Part shown: positions 1 through 6,326 of the stretch, piece by piece
Layout of the letters: each line of letters opens with the position of its first letter
Numbering within the stretch: the stretch's first letter is position 1
Assembly (NCBI GenBank): GCA_021780585.1
Contig: JAJXYM010000128.1
Span: 1 to 13,404, forward strand
DNA from: Deltaproteobacteria bacterium
Lineage (GTDB): Bacteria; Desulfobacterota; Binatia; Binatales; Binataceae
Length of the DNA stretch: 13,404 bases
Reading direction: 5' to 3'
Notes under the pieces: model-generated
Seen by the model: the letters and a program-made list of their open reading frames with translations, nothing else
Databases searched by the model: none
What the model was told of the DNA's origin: nothing
Translations under genes and position numbers: made by a program

Positions 1-994
1 GCCAGATTCCGTTCCACCAGCGCATCGTGACCAGATCGCCGAACCACATGTGCGCGTTCTCATGCGAAACGACGTCGGCGACGCGCTCGAGTTCGGCGCG
101 CGACGCGGTTTTGTCGTCGGCCAGCAGCGCGGTTTCGCGAAACGTAATCGCGCCGAGATTTTCCATCGCGCCGGCGGCGAAGTCGGGAATCGCAATCAGA
201 TCGAGCTTGTCGCCAGGATACGGGATGCCGTAATAGTCGGCGAAAAATTTGAGCGAGAAGGCGCCGATCTGTTTCGCCCATCCGGTGAGCGCGCTCTTGC
301 CCGGCGCGTGCACGACGCGCAGCGGCGTGCCGGCGTCGACCGCGTCGGTCGCCTCGAACTCGCCGACGATAAAGGCGAGCAGATAGGTGGACATCCGGAT
401 GGTGTCCCTGAAGACGACCTCTTTTTTGCCGTTGCCGAGCGGGCGCGTGGCTTTGACGCCGGCGTTGGAGAGCGCGGCAAGATTTTCGTCGACCACCAGG
501 GTCACGCCGAAGACCGCCTTGAGCGCGGGTTCGTCCCAGCAGGGCAACGCGCGACGCGCGTCGGTCGCCTCGAACTGGGTGGTCGCGACGGTATGGGTGA
601 CGCCGGCGGAATCGACGTACTGGCTGCGATAGAAGCCGTGCAGCTTGTCGTTGAGCACGCCGCGGAAGCGGATTTTGAGCGTCCAGTCTCCCGGGTCGAG
701 CGCCTCGGCAAACTGGAAGCGGGCGCGTTCGCGCGCCGGCTCCATCTCAATCCGCGCGGCGAGCGACTTGCCGGCGCGCTCGGCCGTCACCGCGTCGATC
801 GCAAGTTCCAGCGCGTTGAGCGCGACCTCGGCCGTCGCCTGATGAACCTTCACGGCGACGGTCTCTTCGCCGTCGAAGGTGAAGACGCTCAGATCGGGCG
901 TCAGACGCAGGTCGTAACGTTCGGGCGTGACGCTGGCGGGCAGCCGGTATTCGAGGGCCTTGTCGGCGGCGAGCGAAGTCTCCTGATCGAACAT
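1..994 (-). CDS. pepN: M1-family aminopeptidase (aminopeptidase N-like), N-terminal part, cut by the left window edge
   Basis: Zinc metallopeptidase that would remove N-terminal residues from peptides. Only the first 331 codons are present; family members are usually about 850-900 residues, so the third zinc ligand and the C-terminal domains lie outside. What can be read: a beta-rich N-terminal domain, the substrate-anchoring GAMEN motif at residues 275-279, and the zinc site HENAHMWFGD starting at residue 311 (H311, E312 and H315 form HExxH). The ATG at 994 is chosen because GGAGAAG lies 8 bases upstream and the protein start suits the family. It follows hpnK on the same strand after a 113-base gap that holds a hairpin and a possible promoter, so it is probably a separate unit with no direct link to hopanoids. 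The family call is firm; the symbol is by similarity of type only. Confidence 0.93.
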   Translation of the reverse strand, partial: MFDQETSLAADKALEYRLPASVTPERYDLRLTPDLSVFTFDGEETVAVKVHQATAEVALNALELAIDAVTAERAGKSLAARIEMEPARERARFQFAEALDPGDWTLKIRFRGVLNDKLHGFYRSQYVDSAGVTHTVATTQFEATDARRALPCWDEPALKAVFGVTLVVDENLAALSNAGVKATRPLGNGKKEVVFRDTIRMSTYLLAFIVGEFEATDAVDAGTPLRVVHAPGKSALTGWAKQIGAFSLKFFADYYGIPYPGDKLDLIAIPDFAAGAMENLGAITFRETALLADDKTASRAELERVADVVSHENAHMWFGDLVTMRWWNGIW

Positions 995-1002
995 CGGACG
1001 GT

Positions 1003-1009
1003 CTTCTCC
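1003..1009 (-). promoter_or_regulatory. Ribosome binding site of the aminopeptidase
   Basis: On the minus strand the sequence GGAGAAG lies 8 bases before the ATG at 994. It is a good Shine-Dalgarno match in an otherwise GC-rich leader and fixes the start of the M1 aminopeptidase. Confidence 0.6.
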
Positions 1010-1020
1010 GGATGGGATAA

Positions 1021-1047
1021 CCGGGAGGCGTTCGGACGCCTTCCCGG
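1021..1047 (-). terminator. GC-rich hairpin between hpnK and the aminopeptidase: possible terminator or 5'-leader structure
   Basis: Positions 1021-1047 form an inverted repeat with 11 base pairs, one bulged base and a four-base loop (arms CCGGGA-GGCGT and ACGCC-T-TCCCGG on the plus strand). It lies 60 bases past the hpnK stop in the direction of hpnK transcription. The minus-strand sequence after it begins TTATCCC, a poor U tract, so intrinsic termination is possible but not convincing. Because a TACAAT box lies just before it, the hairpin could instead form the 5' end of the aminopeptidase transcript. Confidence 0.35.
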
Positions 1048-1054
1048 ACCATGC

Positions 1055-1060
1055 ATTGTA
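1055..1060 (-). promoter_or_regulatory. Possible -10 box for the aminopeptidase gene
   Basis: On the minus strand, TACAAT (five of six bases of the sigma-70 consensus TATAAT) stands out in GC-rich surroundings about 60 bases before the aminopeptidase ATG. I do not find a matching TTGACA-like -35 box at the usual spacing. A start of transcription about 7 bases downstream would put the 1021-1047 hairpin at the very 5' end of the message. Confidence 0.27.
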
Positions 1061-1107
1061 AACGCAAAGGGCGGCGGGACGCGAGTTCGGCGCGTGAGCG
1101 ATCTATT

Positions 1108-2067
1108 TCAGGCGCGGGCGAGTTCGGCGAAATTCGTCAGGCGGGCGCCGGCGTTATTGAGCGCGGCGCGGATGCGCGGATCGGTCAGCAGCTCGACTTC
1201 GCGCCGCGCCGCCGCCGCCGGGGTCGCGCCGCCGAGATCGGCCGCCGGATGGAAATAGAGTTCGGTCAGGCCCGGCCGCAGGCGGCGAATCACGCCGATC
1301 AGATAATCCGCGCTCAGATTGCCGCTCTGATGGAGCCCGAAGAGCCAGTCGGTGGTGCGGATGCCGCGCGCGGCCATCATCCGGCGGGTGCGGCGCGACA
1401 GCGCCCGGAAGATCACCGCTTCGACGAGCTTGCGCGGCATATGATCGCGCGCGAGCCTGAGCGTCGTGAGCACGGACTCGCGCGGGAGGCGCATGCACGG
1501 CACGCGATACTCCGCCCCGAGCTCCATCAGAAGGTCCGCGATCGCCGGATGGACGTGGAAGTTGAGATGGCCGTCGATATGATCGAGGCGGCCGACCAGC
1601 CGGAGATGCGTTTCGATTTGCGCGCGGATTTCGTCGCGCAACAGGATGCGCGCGCGGCGGCTGAAGAAGTAGCGCATCCCGGCGCCGACGGGATTTTCGC
1701 CGAAGCGCCCGGCGGCGTCGACGATTCCCCCCAGCCGCTCCCGTCCGAGCACGCTCGTCCCCATGCATACGACGAGATGCAGGCCGACGTCGAGGTCGCG
1801 ATGCTCGCGGGCGAGCGCGGCCGCCTCGTCGCGCGCGACGCCCGCGACCATCAGGCTGGTCGCCGTGAGCACGCCCTCGCGATGGGCGCGGATGATGCCG
1901 GCGTTGGCCTCGCGCGAGATGCCGAAATCGTCGGCGGTGACGATCACCGCGCGCGATCCGCCGTGTCGCACCGACGCCACGGCGTGACGGCCGGCGCTGT
2001 CGCGGGCGGAAGGATTAATCGGCGCGCCTGCCGACCGGGCTCGTTCGGCGGATTCCGTCGGAGTCAT
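1108..2067 (-). CDS. hpnK: HpnK, hopanoid-associated ChbG/YdjC-like carbohydrate deacetylase family protein
   Basis: A 319-residue member of the YdjC/ChbG fold, whose characterised members remove acetyl groups from N-acetylated sugars using a bound metal. The hopanoid-linked subgroup HpnK has, as far as I know, no proven reaction; removing an acetyl group from a sugar or amino sugar on a hopanoid head group is an inference. Visible metal-site motifs are TADDFG at 44-49 (D46, D47), GLHL near 95-98 and DGHLNFHVHP at 165-174 (H171, H173), with TELYFHP at 268-274 near the end. The ATG at 2067 has GGAG 9 bases upstream, which supports it. However, the family core begins only at about residue 40, so GTG codons at residues 30 or 33 (1980, 1971) are alternatives. 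It is divergent from hpnG and separated from the main operon. Confidence 0.9.
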   Translation of the reverse strand: MTPTESAERARSAGAPINPSARDSAGRHAVASVRHGGSRAVIVTADDFGISREANAGIIRAHREGVLTATSLMVAGVARDEAAALAREHRDLDVGLHLVVCMGTSVLGRERLGGIVDAAGRFGENPVGAGMRYFFSRRARILLRDEIRAQIETHLRLVGRLDHIDGHLNFHVHPAIADLLMELGAEYRVPCMRLPRESVLTTLRLARDHMPRKLVEAVIFRALSRRTRRMMAARGIRTTDWLFGLHQSGNLSADYLIGVIRRLRPGLTELYFHPAADLGGATPAAAARREVELLTDPRIRAALNNAGARLTNFAELARA

Positions 2068-2232
2068 CGCGTGCGGCTCCGCGACCGCGGCGCGCGTCCG
2101 CGGCAGGCTTGATCATCGTGGCGCATCGGCGCAATTCTGCAGAGCCATGCGCGCGCGCACAAGCCAGGGTTCGGTCGCCGCACCCGCAAAAGCATGTATG
2201 CGGTTGCGGAATTATCGCGCGGCGCCATCGCG
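2068..2232. promoter_or_regulatory. Divergent control region between hpnK and hpnG
   Basis: This 125-165 base gap (depending on the hpnG start) lies between two genes transcribed away from each other, so it must carry both of their promoters or leaders. GGAG at 2077-2080 suits the hpnK ATG. On the minus strand TTGTGC (2157-2162) and CAGAAT (2134-2139) are 17 bases apart and could be a weak -35/-10 pair for hpnK. For hpnG I see only a poor TTGATC (2109-2114) with no clear -10. The assignments of boxes are guesses; the position of the region is the real evidence. Confidence 0.35.
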
Positions 2233-2982
2233 ATGGTCCTGATCTTCTGCGCATTTCGGGCGGAATTCGCGCCGCTCCACGCCCGTCTCGATGCGGTGCG
2301 GGCGCTCGGCCTCGAATCGGTGAAAGGTTGCTATGGCAAGCTCGGCGAAGTTCCGGTTCTGCTCGCCGAAAGCGGCATCGGGATGCGCCGGGCGCGGGCG
2401 ACGGCGCGCCGGCTGTTCGATCACGCGCGCGATATCGATCTGGCGCTGCTGACCGGAGTCGCGGGAGCGCTGGCGGCGCCGCTCAAAATCGGCGACGTGG
2501 TATTGGCGGACCGCGTAATGGCGCGGGCGAACGACGGTTTCCGTCCGGAAATGACGATCGAGACGCCGCGCGATCAATACGCGCGCGCCGCGGCCGCGTT
2601 GGACGCCGCCGGAATTGCCTACACGCGCGGCGCCATTCTGACCAGCAAGTTCGCGATCGCGACCAGCGTCGAAAAGCGCCTCGCGGCCCATCAGAGCGGC
2701 GCGGTCGCGGTCGATATGGAGACCGCGGCGATCGCGATCGAAGCGGAGGAACGCGGCGTGCCGTTTATCGCGATGCGCACGATCATGGACACGGTCGATC
2801 ACGATCTGGTCGGCGCGCAATTCGCAAACCCCGACGGCACGATTCGATTCGGCAAGGCCGCGGCGTCCCTGCTGACGCATCCGACGACGGTCATCGGCGT
2901 GATTCGGCTGCTGCGGAATCTCAGGCGCGCGGCGGACGCGATGGCGCAGGCCGTCGCGCAAACGGTGGCGCGGATGCGCTAG
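2233..2982 (+). CDS. hpnG: HpnG, hopanoid-associated nucleoside phosphorylase/nucleosidase
   Basis: Purine nucleoside phosphorylase/MTA nucleosidase-fold protein. HpnG homologues release adenine from adenosylhopane to give ribosylhopane, a step toward bacteriohopanepolyols. Using the ATG at 2233 (249 residues), motifs are SGIGM at 47-51, GVAGAL at 75-80, VDMETAA at 160-166 (E163 would contact the ribose) and RTIMD at 182-186, where D186 sits at the position of the purine-protonating aspartate of MTA nucleosidases. The 2233 start puts MVLIFCAF, the first beta strand, at the N-terminus as usual; an upstream ATG at 2194 would add 13 residues. Neither has a good ribosome site. It is the only plus-strand gene, facing the end of the operon and divergent from hpnK. 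HpnH, which supplies its substrate, is not seen here. Confidence 0.92.
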   Translation: MVLIFCAFRAEFAPLHARLDAVRALGLESVKGCYGKLGEVPVLLAESGIGMRRARATARRLFDHARDIDLALLTGVAGALAAPLKIGDVVLADRVMARANDGFRPEMTIETPRDQYARAAAALDAAGIAYTRGAILTSKFAIATSVEKRLAAHQSGAVAVDMETAAIAIEAEERGVPFIAMRTIMDTVDHDLVGAQFANPDGTIRFGKAAASLLTHPTTVIGVIRLLRNLRRAADAMAQAVAQTVARMR

Positions 2983-3039
2983 AGGGCCGGCGTCCGGACG
3001 AGTCATTTTGATATCGTTCATGACCATGGCGCGCGATAT

Positions 3040-3948
3040 TCAATCGCGAGGGACGGCCGCCCGGCGCGATTCGATTTCATTTCGGGTCGCGTCCGCAAAA
3101 GCGGGCGCGTCATAGGGAAAGTCCGCCAGGTGGCGCGCGATCGCGCCGGCGTCGCCGTAGCTTTCCGGCCGCGTCACCGTATGCAGCATCAAGGCCAGCA
3201 TCGGCAGATAAATGAACACGCCCGCCCACGCGATTTCGGCCGCGCCGATCACAAACAACATCGTGACGCCGAAACTGACGATACCCAAATAGAGCGCCGG
3301 ACCGAGCAGCGCGCGCGACGGAAATAGCGGCCGCGCGCCGCGCGGCCGCGCTCTTCCCCGATTCAGCCGGGCGTCGAGCGTCTGGAAAATCGCCACGGCG
3401 ATCGCGGCGACGAAAAACCATCCCAGGTAATTGCTGATCGGCACGCCGAAATGCGGCCCCGGCGGGTCGTACCAGAAAATCCGCCCGAGGAACCATCGGT
3501 CGCCGCGCACGCTCAGCGGATCGACCACCATATCGATCATCACCATGAACAACGCCGCCATGATCCAGACGCGCGGCGCGCGGCGGATTTTCCGCGTGTC
3601 GAGGATGCGCAGGTCGAGGCCGCGCCGATACAGCGGCGACGCCGCCAGCAGCGCGACCGTGTAACTGGCAAAGCCGAGAAAGGTGAACGAGAGAGAATCC
3701 ATGAACGGCACGCCGGCGATCCAGAGCTCGCGGCCGCGCGTCGCCGGCGCGTAGTGATAGAGGCCGAAGGGAAAGCCGTTGTGAATCGAGCTCCATTCGC
3801 ATCCGAGCGACACGGCATAGGTGAGCGCGGTAAAGAGCATTGTCGTGCGCAGGCCAAAATTGACGATCGAGATGAACAGGAACGCCGCGAGAAAGATAAA
3901 AACGTAGGGGCGCAGCGCGATCGTGGCGAGCAGCAGATGCATCGGCAT
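3040..3948 (-). CDS. CruF/DUF422-type polytopic membrane protein (carotenoid biosynthesis protein family)
   Basis: A 302-residue membrane protein with about seven or eight hydrophobic segments (around 14-32, 36-50, 82-103, 127-145, 174-191, 213-236 and 240-258). It has the conserved features of the family whose characterised member CruF is a carotenoid 1',2'-hydratase: E51 followed by FPFGLYHY at 59-66, D139 and D143-P144, W152, and GVPISNYLGW at 168-177. These acidic residues in or near membrane segments could protonate a terminal isoprene double bond. The ATG at 3948 follows the hpnA stop by one base, so translation is coupled and it is the last gene of the operon. No desaturase or other carotenoid gene is visible, so its substrate is open: a C30 carotenoid made from squalene, squalene itself or a hopanoid. 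Family is clear; the specific function is not. Confidence 0.85.
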   Translation of the reverse strand: MPMHLLLATIALRPYVFIFLAAFLFISIVNFGLRTTMLFTALTYAVSLGCEWSSIHNGFPFGLYHYAPATRGRELWIAGVPFMDSLSFTFLGFASYTVALLAASPLYRRGLDLRILDTRKIRRAPRVWIMAALFMVMIDMVVDPLSVRGDRWFLGRIFWYDPPGPHFGVPISNYLGWFFVAAIAVAIFQTLDARLNRGRARPRGARPLFPSRALLGPALYLGIVSFGVTMLFVIGAAEIAWAGVFIYLPMLALMLHTVTRPESYGDAGAIARHLADFPYDAPAFADATRNEIESRRAAVPRD

Positions 3949-3949
3949 G

Positions 3950-4951
3950 TCAGGCAGCGGCGCGCGCGGCTCCGGTTTCGCGAAAGAATCTCACCGCGCG
4001 CTCAAGCGCCGCGTCGATCGGCGCGGGCGCGTAGCCAAGCTCGTCGCGCGCTTTCGACGAAGCGAAAAACATCTTCTTGCGCGCCATCCTCACCTCGACC
4101 ACGCTGGCGCGGGGCGCGCGATGCGTGATCGTGCGCGCGACCGCCTCGGCTCCGAGCGCGAAACCGTAAGCCAGCGCCCACGGCAGGCGGATTCGTGGCG
4201 CGGGCAGGCGCGCGATACGGGCGAGCCGCGCGAGCATCTCCTCGAGCGTCAGGTTCTCGCCGCCGAGAATGTATTTTTCGCCGATTCGGCCGCGTTCCGC
4301 CGCCAGCAGATGGCCTCGTGCGACGTCCTCGACGCCGACCAGGTTGAGCCCCGTTTCGACATAGGCGGGAATCCGGCGATTGAGAAAATCCACGATGATG
4401 CGGCCGGTGGGCGTGGGCTTGAAATCAAGCGGACCGATCGGCGTCGAAGGATTGACGATCACAAGCGGCGCGCCGGCGCGCGCCGCTTCGAGCGCGGCCC
4501 GATCGGCGAGAAATTTCGACCGTTTGTAGGGGCCGATCATGTCGCTGAGCGCGACCGGCGTATCCTCGCGCCCGACTCCGTCCGCACCGACGCCGAGCGC
4601 GCCGACCGTACTCGTATGAACGATGCGGCGGACCCCGGCGCGCGCCGCGGCCGCGATCACGTTGCGCGTGCCGCCGACGTTCGCGGCGTACATCGGCGCC
4701 TCGTCCGGCACCCACAGGCGATAATCGGCGGCGACATGATAGACCACGTCGCACCCCGCGACCGCGCGCGCCACCGAATCATAGTCGCGCAGATCGCCAG
4801 TGACGATTTCACAATCGATTCCGTCGAGCGCGCGCAGATCCGCCGCCCCGCGCACCATCGCGCGCGGCTCCTCGCCGCGTTCGCGCAGCGCCCGCACGAC
4901 ATGGGCGCCGACGAAGCCATTGGCGCCGGTTACGAGCGCTTGCGCCGCCAT
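3950..4951 (-). CDS. hpnA: HpnA, hopanoid-associated sugar epimerase/reductase-like SDR
   Basis: Extended short-chain dehydrogenase/reductase of the NAD-dependent epimerase type, 333 residues from the ATG at 4951. Residues 9-15 carry the GxxGxxG nucleotide-binding loop (TGANGFVG at 8-15), HTSTVGALG at 112-120 supplies the serine/threonine of the active site, and Y142-K146 is the YxxxK pair (YKRSK). NPSTPIGP follows, as in the HpnA family. The start is decided by a perfect AGGAGG six bases upstream, even though the frame stays open to 5002. The exact reaction of HpnA is not established; modification of the hopanoid side chain or its sugar is inferred from cluster membership. It starts 10 bases after the hpnE stop, whose TAG lies within the AGGAGG, and is one base from the CruF-like gene. 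Confidence 0.93.
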   Translation of the reverse strand: MAAQALVTGANGFVGAHVVRALRERGEEPRAMVRGAADLRALDGIDCEIVTGDLRDYDSVARAVAGCDVVYHVAADYRLWVPDEAPMYAANVGGTRNVIAAAARAGVRRIVHTSTVGALGVGADGVGREDTPVALSDMIGPYKRSKFLADRAALEAARAGAPLVIVNPSTPIGPLDFKPTPTGRIIVDFLNRRIPAYVETGLNLVGVEDVARGHLLAAERGRIGEKYILGGENLTLEEMLARLARIARLPAPRIRLPWALAYGFALGAEAVARTITHRAPRASVVEVRMARKKMFFASSKARDELGYAPAPIDAALERAVRFFRETGAARAAA

Positions 4952-4957
4952 CGCGGC

Positions 4958-4963
4958 CCTCCT
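4958..4963 (-). promoter_or_regulatory. Consensus ribosome binding site of hpnA
   Basis: On the minus strand AGGAGG lies six bases before the ATG at 4951, and the hpnE stop codon TAG (4964-4962) lies across its first bases. A ribosome finishing hpnE therefore stops on the hpnA ribosome site, which implies coupled translation. It is the strongest Shine-Dalgarno sequence I found in the operon. Confidence 0.8.
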
Positions 4964-6326
4964 ACGCCCCAACCCGCGCCGCGATCGCGGAGGCCGCGGC
5001 ATGGCCGGAGGTTACGGCGCTTTCGATCGTCGCCGGCAGGCCGGTCTGGATCCAGTCGCCCGCCAGAAACAGGTTATCGATCGGCGTCACGACGGCGGGC
5101 CGGCTGCGATCGGAGAGCGGGTCGGGGGCGATGGTCGCGTGCTTTTCCCTGATTACGATCGCCTTCAGCACGCGCGCCTCGCGCGCCGCCGGTATCATCG
5201 CGCGCAAATCGTTAATCACTATCGCGGCCAATTCGTCGTTGGAGCTTTCGACCAGCTTGCGCGCGCCGCTGATGACGAAGCTCAGATAGCCGGGAGCGCG
5301 CTCGCCATGACGTTCGAAGATGCGCCGCTTGTTGAAGAGCCATTGCGTGGTCGTGCCGATAAAGCCGACGAAGGCGGAATCCGTGACCTCGCGATCGAGC
5401 CACAAATGGACGCATACGATCGGCGAGCTTTGCAACGCCTGGAGCCGCGAAAAGAACGGATCTGCGACCGCCGCTTCGGGCAGCAGCTTGAGCAGGTTTT
5501 GCGGCGGCACGGCGGCGACGAAATTCGCCGCGCCGAGCCGGCCGCCGTCGCGCAACCGCACCGTCGCGATCCGGCCGGAGTCGTCGAACTCCAGGCCGTC
5601 GACGATCGCGCGCGGCGCGACCACGCCGCCCGCCCGATCGATCAACGAGCTGGCCGCTCCGCAATAGAGATCGCTGAGGCCGACCCGCGAATAGACGAAC
5701 GCCGAATCGCTCCGGCGCGAGAAAAAGCCGCGCTTGAGCACTTCGGCCAGCAGCGCCGCCGACGCCAGTTCGGGGTCGTCATTGAGCGTCGCGAGCGCGA
5801 GCGGATACCAGAAGCATTGGCGGGCGCGCGCGCCCTGCCCCAACAAATCCATCAGCTCCGCGACGCTCATCCGCGCCAGCCGCTCGCGCTCGCGCCGCCG
5901 CAGCCGCATCAGGCGCATCCCGCCGAGCATCAGGCGAATTCGCTCGCGAATCGTCAGATGGCGATAGCGCAGCAACGCGCCGGTCATATGGAACGGACCG
6001 GGCAGACGCGAGGTGCGCAGCGTCGCACGCCGGCCGGGACCGTCGAGCATCTCGATTTCGAGCCGGCGATGGAAAATCAGGCGGTCGCGCGCGCCGATCC
6101 GATCGAGAAACCTGAGCGTCTCGTGATAACAGCCCATCAGGACGTGCTGGCCGTTATCGACGAAATCGCCGGTCGTCGGCTCGGTGAACGAACAGGCGCG
6201 GCCGCCGAGGCCCGGTTTGCTCTCGAGCACGGCGACGCGGAAGCCTTTTTCCGCCAACGCGACGCCGGCCGCGAGCCCGGCGAAGCCGCCGCCGATTACG
6301 ACGACGTCCTTTGCTTCGACCGCCAT
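4962..6326 (-). CDS. hpnE: HpnE, hydroxysqualene dehydroxylase (FAD-dependent amine oxidase-type protein)
   Basis: Flavoprotein that in characterised systems reduces hydroxysqualene to squalene, the last step of the HpnCDE squalene route. The 454-residue protein opens with the FAD dinucleotide loop VVVIGGGFAGLAAG (G12, G14, G17), followed by LESKPGLGGRA and the HpnE-like NGQHVLMGCYHETLRFLD around 70-90. It closes with the second FAD motif LFLAGDWIQTGLPATIESAV. The ATG at 6326 is preferred because the FAD loop normally begins a few residues in; an ATG at 6368 would add 14 residues and lengthen the overlap with hpnD from 31 to 73 bases. The ribosome site is weak, so coupling to hpnD is likely. 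The phytoene desaturase family is related, but the neighbours hpnC and hpnD make HpnE the natural call. Confidence 0.94.
   Translation of the reverse strand: MAVEAKDVVVIGGGFAGLAAGVALAEKGFRVAVLESKPGLGGRACSFTEPTTGDFVDNGQHVLMGCYHETLRFLDRIGARDRLIFHRRLEIEMLDGPGRRATLRTSRLPGPFHMTGALLRYRHLTIRERIRLMLGGMRLMRLRRRERERLARMSVAELMDLLGQGARARQCFWYPLALATLNDDPELASAALLAEVLKRGFFSRRSDSAFVYSRVGLSDLYCGAASSLIDRAGGVVAPRAIVDGLEFDDSGRIATVRLRDGGRLGAANFVAAVPPQNLLKLLPEAAVADPFFSRLQALQSSPIVCVHLWLDREVTDSAFVGFIGTTTQWLFNKRRIFERHGERAPGYLSFVISGARKLVESSNDELAAIVINDLRAMIPAAREARVLKAIVIREKHATIAPDPLSDRSRPAVVTPIDNLFLAGDWIQTGLPATIESAVTSGHAAASAIAARVGA

Noticed and set aside
50..1258. Plus-strand open frame of 402 codons at the left edge
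   Set aside because: It is opposite the M1 aminopeptidase, which shows GAMEN and HExxH motifs; the plus-strand translation has no recognisable features.
2085..2103. Two CCGCGG sites seven bases apart in the hpnK/hpnG control region, considered as an operator
   Set aside because: Short self-complementary GC motifs are expected often in DNA of this composition; nothing else supports an operator.
2212..3027. Minus-strand open frame of 271 codons opposite hpnG
   Set aside because: The plus-strand frame has the phosphorylase motifs (GVAGAL, VDMETAA); the antisense product is Arg-rich and motif-free.
2983..3048. Inverted repeats (ATATCG/CGATAT at 3011-3039; CGCGAT/ATCGCG at 3032-3048) between the converging hpnG and CruF-like genes, considered as a shared terminator
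   Set aside because: The stems are only six to nine pairs, are mutually exclusive, and no U-rich tract follows on either strand.
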